64,000 bases of DNA from Leucogyrophana mollusca (Eukaryota > Basidiomycota > Agaricomycetes > Boletales): assembly GCA_021014945.1 (NCBI GenBank), contig MU266347.1, forward strand, positions 124,001-188,000, written 5' to 3'. The position numbers were made by a program, and so were the translations under genes. Below the pieces are notes generated by a model. The model did not search any database. It saw only the letters and a program-made list of their open reading frames with translations, and was not told the DNA's origin. Below, piece after piece: positions 36,687-48,907 of the stretch; position 1 is the stretch's first letter, and each line of letters opens with the position of its first letter.

Positions 36687-39600
36687 TTAGCCAGACCGGG
36701 GTGGTGGTGGAGGCATGTACCGCCTGTCATCTCTGGGATCACTGGGTCTGGTGTATGTGTTCCTTCCATATGGTGGAGGCCCCAGCCGGGAGGGCGGTGG
36801 CGACCTCGGTCTTGCGTCCCTGTCATACGACGACGCATATGGTGGCAAATCAGATACTCTGTCTCTCGGAGCAGCATAGTCCCTGTCAAGCGGCGGGCCT
36901 CCAGCAACGGAACCTCCACTGAAAGGCGGTGGCGGGCCGCCCCGAGAATCATAGAACGTGCTACTACCCCCACTGCTTGGCGGAGGTGTTGCGATAGAAC
37001 GAGCCGGATATTCACCGGTGATCGATCCTCTACGAGGGGGAGAGTAGTACCCGCTGGGGTACGGCGCGTCTTCTCGCGCCCTCTTTAGTGGTGGCCGGAG
37101 ATCGTCCATGGAATTTCCCCCGCCTCTCCTGAGAGGACTCGGACTCCGCCCTCTCACGCGGGAAAACGTGGAAGGGGAGCCTTCGAGAGCTGATGGGTAA
37201 CGAGAACGGTCAAGGTCTCGAGGAGGATAAGCGCGATCGTCGTTGCCTGGTGGATAAGAATCATTCAAGCGCGAGCTAAGTGGACGCGCACCGCCGTCGA
37301 TAGACCGCACCGGGGACCCTGGATAGGCCGGCCTACGCTCGCCACGATCATCCCATCCGTTACCTCTGACTGGTGGTGGTGCGTCACGATCAAAACGGTC
37401 CCTATCAGCGGCAGGGTTTCTATCCCAAGAGCGCCAAGCCGGAGGGCGGAATTTGTCTTCATCTGCTGCACTGTTCCAATCTCGTCGTCTATCAAACTGC
37501 CAGTCACGCGGCTCGCCTCCGCCAAAACGTCTATCAGTCTCGGCTTCATATGGAGGATCGCGAGGAGGCGAGCGTGGTGGGAAGTAGCCTCTGCCCCGCG
37601 TATCTGTTGCGGGCGGCGGCGACAAGCGCCGATAAGGCGGAGGACCACGGCTGTCGACAAACCGAGGCGGGGCAGTGACATCCATAGCATCAGTACGTCT
37701 GTCATCGCCAAAGCTTCTATCAACGTCGGCGCGATAAGGTCTCACGTCTGGTCTTTCACGCGAGACATCACGGCTGGCGCGATAGTCACGCACATCGGTG
37801 CGGTCTGCAGGTGAGTCTTTTGAAACGCGAAGATCATCACGGACTACAGAAGCTGAACGCGGGGGAGGCGCATAGCCACCAGCACGAGCAAGTGGAGCGC
37901 GGTCTTGGGGAGGAGTCACTGGACGTGCAAACCGATCATTCACAGGTGGACGACCACGGTCGTCTGGGGGAGCCGCACGATCATTCTGGGCCCCGCGCGA
38001 TGGTTCAGGGGGTCCTGCGCGAGCTGGGCGGTCGTCCGAAGGCGGAGGCCGATCATTAGATGAAGCAACGGGTGCATGCGAGAGACGTTCCTCCAGGCTG
38101 GGCTGCCGATCGGCACGACTGACTACCCTAGCAACGGGAGGCTGACTGAGGCGGTCTTGGAGAGAAGGAGGCTGAGTGATCCTCTCTTCAAGAGGGATCG
38201 GGGCCCGAACGGAACGTTCGTCGGCCGGGATTGCCGGACGAGGGCCTCGCTCGTCGGTTGTGGGCGCAATGGGGCGAGCACTAGGTCGCTCGTCGGCTCC
38301 AGGGCGGCTCCCGGCTCCAGATTCGTTGACAGAAGGCGGTGGCCGTGTGAGACGGTCTTCAGTACTTGGGCTTGTCATATCGCTAACCGGTAGCGGCGGC
38401 CTCGTGGAACGATCATCAATAGGAGGACGGACTGCGCGATCGCGATCGTCAGATGGCGGTGCACGAGGGGTACGATCATCAAGAGGTGGTGGGCGTCGGT
38501 CATCCAGGGGCGGCGGGCGTGTATCAAGTGCCCCAGAGCGGGCAGCCGAAGCAAGAGGTGGACGTCTGTCCACATCCATATCATCCCTCGACCGAGCATC
38601 GTATCGGCGGGGAGGCATATCTGAGGCATACTGCGGTTCGTAGTGCCGCAGCTCTGGCGGAGGTCGTGGAGCATGACTTCTGCCGTAGGAACGGAACTCT
38701 CCTGGGCGTCTGTCACGATCTCTTTCGCGCTCACGCTCCCATTCTCTATCTCTTTGTTCGCGTTCCTTTTCTCTATCTCTTTCCCTGTCCCTATCGAAGA
38801 ACCGCTGCTCTCGAGGGGGAAGGCGGGTGTCACTACCGTTGGGTCTGCTATCGACGCTGGGATTGCGGCGAGCGGGAGGGGGTCCATTGCGATCTGCGTC
38901 GAATCGACCTCGTCGATCGTCCAGAGCATCTCGGTGAGACCATGAAGAATCCCGAGGCAATCGGTTGTCATCTTTTCCGTCGTAAGTAGACTTGACGGGC
39001 GAAGTGTCGACAGATCGACCATTGAATTCTCCTGTGCTGTCGCCAGCGGATCGTTGTTGATCACCCTTTGGGTTGTCACGAGTGTCAATTCCAGGGCCTC
39101 TGGCGCCGTCGGCATTTCTCACAGGAGGCTTCACATCGTTCTCCACGACTTTCACGTCGGCAGTACTGCGAGAATCGTCACCTTGTTTGGCTGGAGACTC
39201 AAGCTTGCCAAACCGATTGCCCGAGGCTTGAGAAACCGACCCTTCAGTGTTCTGAAAAAACGTAGTGAAAAGATTAGCTGCAATACTCGAAACATCATGA
39301 CCTGATTATGCACATTATTTGTAACTTTGGGAGGGCCGAGATTTCTGCCAGAATCACTAGGAAGGGAAGACTTCGTAGTTGCGTCACCTGAGGTAAAACC
39401 GTCGAAGCTAGCCTGGTTGCCAGAGTTCTGGTATTCCGATGGAATTTGCTCGGGATGAGGTGGTACTGGAGACTGCCCAGGTAAAGGACCGAGATACAGA
39501 GAAGCTAGGGCAGCTGGCTGCGGAACCGCCCGGTAGAACTCGTGCTGACCTTCCTTGATGAGGGTCTTGAGCTTTTCGAGCACCTCAAGGTCATTTTTTC

Positions 39601-39916
39601 CGGGAGGGAGTATTGGCTGCTGCGGAAAGAACTGTTGCTGTTGTGATTGCTGTTGTTGCTGCATGGAACCTGGTATGAAACTGTAGTTCATTCCAAAGCT
39701 TGGTGAGACCTGAAAGGCGCCGGAGATGTTGTTATTGCCGCCAGAGGATGAGGCAACAGAGAACGGAGAAGACATGATATTTGTTCCAGCGGGCTCTTCG
39801 CTAGGAAGAGGGACCAGAAAAGAGGTGTTTGGGTCCTCTGTGAACGTGGTGACAGTGCGTTCACGGTTGTTCACGTTGCTTCGGCCCTTGCGTTTTTTGT
39901 TTTGCCTTGCTGACAT
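36687..39916 (-). CDS. Large disordered Arg/Asp/Pro-rich protein
   Basis: Two exons (39302-39916, 36687-39251) sum to 3180 nt, giving 1059 residues. The start at 39916 reads MSARQNKKRKGRSNVNNRER, a basic nuclear-localisation-like patch. Next come a Gln-rich run (QQQQQSQQQQFFPQQ), a short helical segment NDLEVLEKLKTLIKEGQHEF, and about 820 residues built of RDRDRE, DDRPP and RPPPSD-type repeats and SPPR motifs ending PPPPPRSG. The composition is like that of SR/RD-type RNA-processing or transcription-elongation co-factors, but no folded RNA-binding domain is visible. The helix after the polyQ run is the part most likely to be conserved. An upstream in-frame GTG (39928) is not used as start. 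Confidence 0.75.
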
Positions 39917-41190
39917 TGGGCGGTCCACTTGTTATGCTTTTTCGGCGCTAGTGTAGCTATCGATCAGTCTGAATTCAAACACTAATAGCAGCTAGCCATC
40001 CAGCTTTGCGGCCTTCTTACCACCCAGAAAAATCCAACCAGCGGAAAAGGATATAACCTCTAGAGCTGAACGCTCGCTGTGGACAAGGATGTGGTGGAGA
40101 AGATAGAGTGTACGAAATCAGCGCTTGATGTATGTATATGGATTGATCCCAGTGTGGGCTTGTTGATCCGACTAGCGCTCTGACGTGGGTATATACCTTC
40201 ACTCAAAACTTTGTCCTCGCCCGGAAAACAATCGGCCAGCTTTCAGCAATCGTTTGACTGTTGTCAAGGGTATAACACTCCAAAGGCTTGTTATTTCAGA
40301 CAGAGGACGCTAGCAGAGCGCGCCAAGTCGAGCCTGTCGAGGACTTTGCATTTCTCACTCATTCTATCTTTAGAGTCTTATCGTGGGCGTAGTCCGTACA
40401 AAGTGCCCCGCTTGGCGCTTGCTTAGGCATCCCGCTATTGGGGATGCATACTGGCACCCTTGGCACAAGGTATCTTAATTATCTATAGGTAATATTGACA
40501 AGGGGAACTTTTCATTTCAGTCTCCATAGCTGCAACCCATTACATTAAAGACCGACTCTACAATGGGTCGGGTCTGCCTTCGGGAGACTAGCTGCAACCG
40601 TCTCCCCCCTGTTTGCGACAAGTAGGTGTGCACCAGGCTCGACAACACCATGAGCAAGTATAACCGCCGTAGCCTCGGTTCTGCTCACTTGAATTCAAGG
40701 CGTGGTCGGGCGGCGAGTTTACGGGCGCGCAAGGTTGGTGGATTATTTTTCACCGTACTGGATCATCAATATATCCCTCAAGGCATTGGTATTGAACTGG
40801 CTGGCTGTTGTGCACTAATTCAAACTTGTACAGTCAATCGGTTATCGCTCGAGCGCTTCTGAATGGATTGTAGAAATCTGTTGTGATCCGTATGTTTTTT
40901 TCTCGCCGTTTCGCCTTGTCGCGGTGAGATATCTCTCTGCGAAGACGTGGAAGGACTTTTTTGTAACCAAACGTTAGTTGATAAGAAAGTGAAAGAACTC
41001 GGTGGAAGGATCGAGAAATGGTCTTCCCGAAACAGCAACCCTCTATATTTTAACGACTCCGCGCAGTGCAATTTTGCAAAAACGCGTCTGCCTCCTGCTC
41101 CCTCATCGACTTTGTGCCTTCCCTCACATCCTTTCCAAAGATCCTTCACGAACATAGCTAGTAATTTCTTAGATCTCTCTCTTTGACGAA
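39917..41190. other. Divergent intergenic region with hsp88 promoter
   Basis: 1.27 kb between two divergent genes. No coding region is supported. The proximal 250 bp upstream of hsp88 contain GAA/TTC-type elements and a long C/T-rich leader near 41090-41180. Confidence 0.5.
41024..41031 (+). promoter_or_regulatory. Heat-shock-element-like palindrome
   Basis: TTCCCGAA, an inverted nTTCnnGAAn pair, 160 bp upstream of the Hsp110 start. More GAA units (GGAAGGATCGAGAAA) lie just upstream. Binding by Hsf1 is inferred from the motif and the gene identity. Confidence 0.45.
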
Positions 41191-43775
41191 ATGGCGGTTG
41201 TGGGCGTAGACTTTGGTTCTCTCCACAGCAAGGTATATCTGCACGAAATCCGCTTAGATCAAGCATAAAGGCTTACTTTTTACTGCAGATCGGTGTAGCA
41301 AGGAATCGAGGAATCGATATCATAGTCAATGAAGTCTCTAATCGTGCAACCCCGTCCGTAATCTGTTACCCCGATCAGCAGCGTCCGATACTGACTGAAT
41401 GCTTTGCATCATAGATCTCTTGTAGCCTTTGGTCCGAAACAACGCGCGATCGGCGAACCTGCAAAAACGCAGGAAACGTCGAACTTTAGAAATACAATTG
41501 GCTCTCTCAAGCGCCTTATTGGGCGCACGCTACTGGATCCCGAGATCGAGGTGGAGAAAAAGTACCTCAACGCAACTTTAGTGGACGTCGGAGGTACCAT
41601 TGGCACAGAGGTGTGTTCGCCGCATCCACGTATTTGTGCGCCATTCTAACATGTTCGCTTCAGGTCTCGTATCTCGGCGAAAAGCAGACCTTCTCTGCAA
41701 CCCAGCTTGTAGCCATGTACCTGGGCAAGCTGCGAGATATCACGGCAAACGAGCTCAAGACTGCTGTCACTGATCTTGTTATCGCTGTCCCAGGATGGTA
41801 CACCGATATACAGCGGAGAGCGCTCCTTGATGCAGCTTCCATAGCCGGGCTCAATGCCCTTCGCCTCATCAACGATACCACCGCTGTGGCTCTCGGCTAC
41901 GGCATCACCAAGTCCGATCTTCCTGAGCCGGAAAACCCTCGGCACATCCTGTTCGTCGATGTCGGACATTCGTCTATGTCCGTATCGGTCGTTGCGTTCT
42001 CCAAGGGTCAGTTGAATGTGAAGAGCACTGCGTACGACCGCCAACTTGGTGGTCGCGATATCGACTACGCCCTCCTCCAGCACTTTGCCGCCGAGTTCAA
42101 GACAAAATACAAAATCGACGTCCTCTCCAGCCCCAAGGCAATGTTCCGACTCGCCAGTGGCTGCGAGAAGCTCAAGAAAGTTCTATCGGCGAACATGGAA
42201 GCACCTCTGAACGTCGAGTCTATCATGAACGACATCGACGCGTCGTCTAAGCTCACTCGCGACCAGTACGAAGAGCTTCTTGCCGGCGTTCTCGACCGCA
42301 TCGCCCTTCCCCTCCAACAAGCCCTCACAGAGTCCGGTCTCACGATTGACCAAATCGATGCTGTTGAGCTCGTTGGGGGCACCACACGTATCCCCGCCGT
42401 GCGCTCTCGCATCCAGGCTGCGTTGGGTGGCAAGCCCCTCTCTACCACTCTCAACCAGGACGAAGCCATCGCCCGCGGCGCCACCTTCGCTTGCGCCTTC
42501 CTCTCCCCAACCTTCCGCGTCCGCGACTTCGCAATTCACGATATCACACACTACCCCATCAAGGTGCGCTGGGAGCAATCGCCCTCCGACCCGGATGAAG
42601 ATACCGAGCTCGTCGTGTTCCCGCGTGGAAACGGCATCCCCTCCACGAAGATCCTCACTTTCTACCGCAAGGAGCCATTTGACATCGAGGCTGAGTACGC
42701 GGAGCCCAGCGGGCTGCCTGGCGGGATCAACCCCTGGATCGCGCGGTTCACCGCAAAGAGCGTCCCGCCCGACCCCAAGGGCGACCTCACGTGCGTTAAG
42801 CTGAAAACGCGCTTGAACCTGCACGGGATCATGTCGTTTGAGACTGCGTACACTGAGGAAGTCGAGGAGCGCGAGGAGGCGCCTATGGACGTTGACGGGG
42901 ATGCACCACCGAAGAAGAAGAAACACGTGAAGAAGCACGAGATCCCCTTCGTCACCGGTGCCTCGTCGCTGGATCGCAGCATCGTCGAGAAGTTGAAGGA
43001 GCAGGAGGCACAGATGCACGCTGCTGACAAGCTCGTCATGGATACCGAGGTACGTATCCTGTCTTGGCAGTGATCCCGTTGTTCATTGCGGCTGAACCCA
43101 TATGCTCCATAGGACCGCAAGAATGCTCTTGAGGAGTACGTCTATGATACCCGTGGCAAGCTGGACGACCGCTACGTCTCCTATGTTCAAAGTGCCGAGA
43201 AGGAAAAACTCCTCGGTATGCTCCAGGAGGCGGAGGACTGGTTGTACAGCGAAGAAGGCGAAGACGCCACCAAATCTGCCTACGTCGCCAAGCTTGACGC
43301 TCTCAAAGCCATCGGCGACCCCATCGTCTTCCGCTACCGTGAAGCAGAGGAGCGGCCAAAAGCCATCAGCCAGCTCCGCCAAACACTTAACGACTACATC
43401 TCGCAAGCGACGTCGGCCGACGAGAAGTACGCGCACATCGACGAGAAGGACAAGCAGTCTGTTGTCGAGAAGTCTGCGACCCTTCAAAAGTGGCTCGACG
43501 ACCAGATCGCAAGGCAGGCTGAGCGCCCGAAGAACTCTGATCCTGTTTTGACGAGCGCGGATATCCTGAAGAAGAAAGATGAGATTATCTACTTCGCTAT
43601 CCCCATCCTCACCAAGCCGAAGCCAAAGCCGGTCAAAGCTGACCCCACCCCCTCTGGCACACCCAATAATGGGACGCAGACCCCACAGAGCGGGACGCAG
43701 ACGCCAGACCCCGGCGCACAGGCTCCGAAGGCTGAGGAGGAGGCGTCTGGACCTCCCGAAATGGATATCGACTAG
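41191..43775 (+). CDS. hsp88: Hsp110-type chaperone hsp88/SSE1
   Basis: A cytosolic Hsp70-family protein that acts as nucleotide-exchange factor for Hsp70 and holds unfolded clients. Five exons (41191-41232, 41289-41353, 41415-41610, 41664-43049, 43113-43775) sum to 2352 nt, giving 783 residues, slightly longer than yeast Sse1. The start is MAVVGVDFGSLHSKIGVARN (phosphate loop 1). FVDVGHSSMSVSVVAF and LVGGTTRIPAVR are the actin-fold phosphate-2 and adenosine motifs. The substrate domain has the Hsp110 acidic insertion and a KKKKHVKKHEIPF basic patch. A helical C-terminal domain (ALEEYVYDTRGKLDD, WLYSEEGEDATKSAY) ends in a Thr/Pro-rich tail, PPEMDID. First introns cluster at the 5' end, as usual in basidiomycete heat-shock genes. 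Confidence 0.95.
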
Positions 43776-44150
43776 GGCTTTTGTAGGTTGGAGCTTTGAT
43801 CAGGCCGTGTTACGAATAGATCCTGGAGGTGTACATAGATCATATACATACTTACCACCGCAATGTAGTGTTAGTGAAGGTCAATGAGGCGTGGCCTCCC
43901 ACGGCGAGCCCCTACTGCTTCCGTATTCGACTTCCCCACACCCCTCTGAGATTGTATCTGGACTGCCGATCTCCACCAATTTTTCACGTAGAGAAGGGTG
44001 GCAGGTGGGCCGTACATCTCACCAACGTCAAAATCGCAAGATCCGCCACAGCACATATTCAGGTCCAAAAACAAGTACAATGTTCCTTATAACGTCGCCC
44101 TCCAAGGGCGGAATAAATTCAACTGGGTCTACTTTTGAGGTATAATCAAA
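43776..44150. other. Convergent 3' spacer
   Basis: 375 bp between the 3' ends of hsp88 and the lysyl-tRNA synthetase gene. No gene is seen; it should contain both polyadenylation regions. Confidence 0.5.
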
Positions 44151-46400
44151 TCAGATCTGTCCGCCGGGGCCAATTTGAGCGGCCGATGCGCTGGCGTTGG
44201 TCTCGAGGGGTTTCATGGCAGGGAAGAGCAAAACCTCCTTGATATCTAAGTACGGCAAAATATGCATCAGAAGCCGAGAAAATAGGTTCAATAGCGCGGA
44301 ACGTACTTGGCGAATTGGTCAAGAACATCATGAGACGATCGATACCCATTCCCCAACCTGCTGTAGGGGGGAGACCGTGCTCGAGTCTGAGGCGAGGCAT
44401 GAGCTCCAGTGAAGCGGGAGGAACAAGAAGGCACTTACGCATCCACGAATGTCTCGTCTATACCTTGCGCCTCGTCATCACCTTGCTCCTTCTGCCTGGT
44501 CTACGAGAGAAAAATTTAGATAAAGGAAGATTGAAGGGTATGACGAGAACATACCTGCTCTTCAAACCGCAAGCGCTGTTCGAAGGGGTCGTTCAACTCT
44601 GTGTACGCGTTGCAGAACTCTTTTCCGGCCAAGAATCCCTCGAAGCGCTCGCACAGTCCAGGCCTCGAGCGGTGCTGCTTGGCGAGGGGAGACATTACTT
44701 GTGGATGACCGACTTTACAAAGGAAAACGAATGTGAGACGTGAGAAAGGATCAACGCGGGAGAAATCGTACCAATGAAAGCAGGTGAAATGCAAAGGGGC
44801 TCAATAAACTCGCCGACGAGCTGGAGAGTAATGAGACGGTAGGGGAGATGAATACTACAGCACGCGTACCTTGTCGAGCAGTCGAGCATTCGTGCGCGGT
44901 TCACTGCAGTCGACGTTGTGCTGGAATTATGTCAGTGATCTGACAAGATATGACGTGGTGGCGATCACCTTCGTGCATTGTTCTCGGAGGAACCTGTTTG
45001 CCTCCTCGGTGTGCAGAGTGTCACCCGGGGGGAACTTGACACCTAGCTTCTCTTCGAGCGTGCCGATCATATCGTACCTCTTCCAAGGTGCCTTAAATTC
45101 GAGGATGACCTCTGGCCCACCCTTACCTTCCGGCTGCAAGGTCAAGGACGTCTTCCCACCCGTGAGGTACTTAATCAGTCCCTCCACCATGCTCTCGGTT
45201 ATATCCAAAAGATCGTGCATGTCCGCGTAGGCCATGTAGAATTCGCAAAGCGTGAACTCAGGGTTATGCGTGAGATCAATCCCCTCATTTCTAAACACTT
45301 TACCGATCTCGTACACTCGATCAAGGCCACCAACAACGAGCTGCTTGAGGTATAGCTCTGGCGCGACACGGAGGTACAGATCGAGGTCGAGGTCGTTATG
45401 GTGGGTGACGAAGGGCTTCGCAGTCGCTCCACCTGCGAGCATGCTCATCATTGGTGTCTCAACTTCGAGGAACCCAAGGTTGTCGAGGAAGCGCCGGATG
45501 TAGTTGATCACACGACCGCGGGTGATGAAGATGCGACGCGTATCATCGGAAAGGATCAGATCAAGGTAGCGCTTTCTGTAGCGCGTTTCTTGATCTTTCA
45601 AGCCGAAGTGACCGGAGGGAAGTTGGTGGAGATTCGGTGCGAGAAGGACCATTTGTGAAGGAGAGATCGAGAGTTCGCCTTTGTTACTGCGAGAGGGCTT
45701 ACCGATCACACCGACAACGTCACCGCGACGGAAGATACTATGCGTCGATGTGAACGAATCCGGGCTCTCTGCATCACTGGAGGCTTGGTTTGAACAAAGT
45801 CTTGTATCAATACAAAACGGATTTTACCTGGCGTTTGCCAATATCTGGACTTTCTTGCCCTCTCCATGTAGATCGTAAAACTTGAGCTTCGCGCCATTGG
45901 CCCGAATGTTGTGGATGCGTCCTGCCAGAGACACGATGGTGTCGAGCTTTTGTCCCGCAGCGATCTTGCCCTCGGCACCGTACTCCTCGATGTAAGATGT
46001 GATCGATGTCGTGACCTCGAACTTGTGCGGGTAGGGATTCGGGGATTGAGTTTCTCGCAGCTTCTGGATGGCGCGAGAACGTAACTCAAAGTATTGCTAG
46101 AGGGACACGGGGACCACGGTTAGGTTGTACATTCATGAGTCCTATTGGCTTGACTCACGTTTGGGTTCAGGTCATCTTCATTGGGTCCAGTCGGCTTGGA
46201 CGATGCAGCCTGAGGAGGTGCTGCAGCTGCCTTCTCAGCCTTCTTGGCGTCCTTTTCGCGTTGCTTCTCGCGACGCTTCAATTCGCTGTGCGATCGATCA
46301 GGGCGCGCGTTAGCATCGGGCTCTGGGGAAGGACGCACGTCTTGGAAATCATCTCCCCCGTGACGGGGTCCTTATGGGTCCCTGTCGATTCTGTCGCCAT
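44151..46400 (-). CDS. KRS1: Lysyl-tRNA synthetase, class II, cytoplasmic
   Basis: Charges tRNA-Lys with lysine in the cytosol. The start at 46400 reads [17 protein letters not shown]. Next is the basic amphipathic helix typical of eukaryotic enzymes ([20 protein letters not shown]), then the OB-fold anticodon-binding domain ([51 protein letters not shown]). The catalytic core has class II motif 1 ([11 protein letters not shown]), motif 2 ([20 protein letters not shown]) and motif 3 ([16 protein letters not shown]). Additional short exons supply [14 protein letters not shown] and [23 protein letters not shown] sequence. The C-terminus ends AQIGPGGQI at 44151-44153. The gene has about ten exons. 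Its start codon is 377 bp from that of the divergent RBR ligase. Confidence 0.95.
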
Positions 46401-46777
46401 TCTTCTAATATTCCAAGGTATATACGCTGGTAGGGATCTATGCAAAGGCGAGGATCTTGGGGGTACGATTCGAATGCGTCTAATCAGCCTCAAGCCTTGC
46501 ATCCAGCTTTTTTTGTTGTATCGATTATTTTTTCCCTTATCGAGTCAGCACGCTGTCAAGTGAGTCACTTTTGCCCAGGTCACATAGCGTCACACTCTAG
46601 TCACACGGTGTCACAGCGGAGTTGGAACATTGTTCCCACGGATATAGTCCGCGCCGCTTGCTTTACTGTCATCCTTACGCGAGGTGCTCAGGCATCGATA
46701 CCTGAGCAGCAGAAAGAAAGCAGATTGCATCCCAAAGACTCAACAAGGCCCCCTAACAAGCCGAAAGCCAGTTCAAC
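46401..46777. promoter_or_regulatory. Head-to-head promoter of KRS1 and the RBR ligase
   Basis: A 377-bp spacer between divergent start codons that must contain both core promoters and leaders. A near-repeat GTCACA...GCGTCACACTCTAGTCACACGGTGTCACA at 46579-46615 contains four GTCACA units and could be a regulatory cluster. Confidence 0.45.
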
Positions 46778-48907
46778 ATGTCTTCCGACTACGATTACTC
46801 GGACGACGACGGTGATTATTACGACGAGGACGATATGATGAGCACTCAGGACGACGGTAGGAGGTACCCTTGTGGCACACGAGATACGCTCTAACATCAA
46901 CTAGAAGGCTCAGCACCGTCAGATGATGATATGGATATGGACGCCTTTAATGATGACTTTAGCGTTCCCACGCGGAACGCGCGCAAGTCGTACGAGATAG
47001 AGCACGAGTCTCTTAGCCAGACTGCTATCGAGAAACTCATGGCGGCCGACATCGAGCACATAAGTGGCATATTCGGAGTCGATGTACGTGCTCGTAGCTT
47101 TCGTTCTGGTATGCGTACAGGTCTTTACACATGTTTTACTTTCACTGGTCAACAGGAGGGTACTGCGTCTTTGTTACTGCGGCACATGAACTGGAACAAG
47201 GAACGGCTGATAGAGAAGTACATGGACAACGCATCAGCCGTGTCGGTTGCAGCAGGTATCTCGCTCCCCTCAAGATCTCCACCGTCTTCCTCCGCAGCCG
47301 CTCCAATTCGGTCTCAGGGCTCCAGTGCCCGCTCGTCCTCTGTTCCACTCGGCCGTACAACCCGGCAAAGAGGTAAACCGAATTCGCGATCACCTACACC
47401 AGCGCTTATGCACGGCAGTGGCCGGTCTCAAGCAGCGAAACCGGAGCCATTTGTGTGCCCCATTTGCTTTGATGACTCCCAAACGAGCTTCCTCGCGCTC
47501 TCGTGCGACCACTCCTTCTGTGCAGGGTGCTGGAATGCGTACGTTACCACCAAGATCCGTGAAGAGGGTGAGCATGCGATACGCTGCATGGCCGAGGAGT
47601 GCAGTCTTGTTGCGCCAGACAGCTTTGTCCAGAATGTCCTTAGTGAGGACCCTCCGACATGGGGGCGCTTCCAGGAGCTACTCGTCCGCCACTTTGTGGG
47701 GTCGAACCCCAACTTGAAGTATTGCCCGTACCCGTCCTGCACCTTCACCGTCTCATGTCCCGCTGCATCACACAAATCCGCTTTGACGACAATCGTACCA
47801 ACGGTGCAATGTGGCGCCGTCGCCACTCCACCACACAAGTTCTGCTTTGGATGTCCGATCGAAGCAGATCATCGTCCCGTTATCTGCGGAGTTGCGAAGA
47901 TGTGGCTGAAGAAATGCCGTGATGACAGCGAGACTGCCAACTGGATCAAGAGCAACACCAAGGAGTGTAGTAAGTGTATGAGTACGATCGAGAAGAACGG
48001 AGGATGCAAGTGCGTGCCACTCATCCTTTTCGCAAATATAAAACTGATGGTCTATAAAGCCACATGACCTGTAAGAAGTGCAAGCATGAGTTCTGTTGGG
48101 TGTGCATGGGTCAGTGTAGTCTGTCATCAGAGTGGACCTTCTACTGACCCTCTTCGACACAGGTCCTTGGTCGGAACATGGCACCGCATGGTACTCCTGT
48201 AACCGATTCGATGAGAAAGAAGGAGTCGATGCCCGAGACGCCCAGTCGAAAAGCCGCGCTTCTCTTGAACGATACCTCCATGTAGGGCACCTTCTCGTTC
48301 TCCTTCCGTTACTCGCTGATTCGAAACTCCTGCTTGCAGTACTACAACCGGTGGGCGAACCACGAACAATCTGCCAAGCTCTCAGTTGAATTGTACTCGA
48401 AAACCGAGAAGAAGATGGAAGAGATGCAGATTACGTCTGACCTGACTTGGATTGAGGTACAGTTCATGAAGAAAGCTGTCGACGAGGTTGAAAAGTGCCG
48501 CACGACGCTTAAATGGACGTATGCCATGGCCTACTATTTGGACAAGGGCAACGAGAAAGAGTTGTTCGAGGATAATCAGCGGTAGGCATCCCAGTGCGCC
48601 ACTCGAGCTGCGGGTGGCTGGGCTGATCAAGTGATTGGATTACAGAGACCTGGAGAAAGCTGTGGAGGACCTTTCAGAACTGCTCGAATCACAGATTGAT
48701 GCAGAGTTGATTCCGTCCCTGCGGCAGAAGGTGACAGACAAGACGGTGCGTGTGACTTGCATCAGCCTGTCTGATGACATTTTAACGAGCTCTCCGTGTT
48801 GGCAGGTGTATGTCTCCAAGCGGAATGAGATTATGCTAGAGGATACTGCCAAGGGCTTTTTGGACGGTAGATGGGCTTGGAACGTCACCGTCGAGGGCTT
48901 TGATTAG
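46778..48907 (+). CDS. Ariadne-type RBR E3 ubiquitin ligase
   Basis: A RING-between-RING ligase that takes ubiquitin from an E2 onto its own cysteine and then onto substrate, probably with cullin-RING partners. The start is [19 protein letters not shown], the acidic N-terminus characteristic of Ariadne proteins. A UBA-like segment follows ([21 protein letters not shown]). RING1 is [20 protein letters not shown] and FCAGCW; the IBR has [10 protein letters not shown] and HKFCFGC; RING2 is [19 protein letters not shown] and [10 protein letters not shown], where the Cys of GGCNHM is the expected catalytic residue. That motif spans an intron (48009-48060) whose join makes the Asn codon. The Ariadne domain ([19 protein letters not shown]) and the C-terminal [16 protein letters not shown] complete the fold. 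The plan is that of HHARI/ARI1. Confidence 0.93.

Noticed and set aside
37265..38643. Several alternative frames over the Arg/Asp-rich gene
   Set aside because: They arise from the repetitive codon pattern of the long exon at 36687-39251 and have no independent start or splice support.
42183..43019. A 278-codon antisense frame opposite hsp88
   Set aside because: It lies wholly within the strongly conserved Hsp110 exon. Open antisense frames are expected opposite codon-biased genes, and no domain is present.
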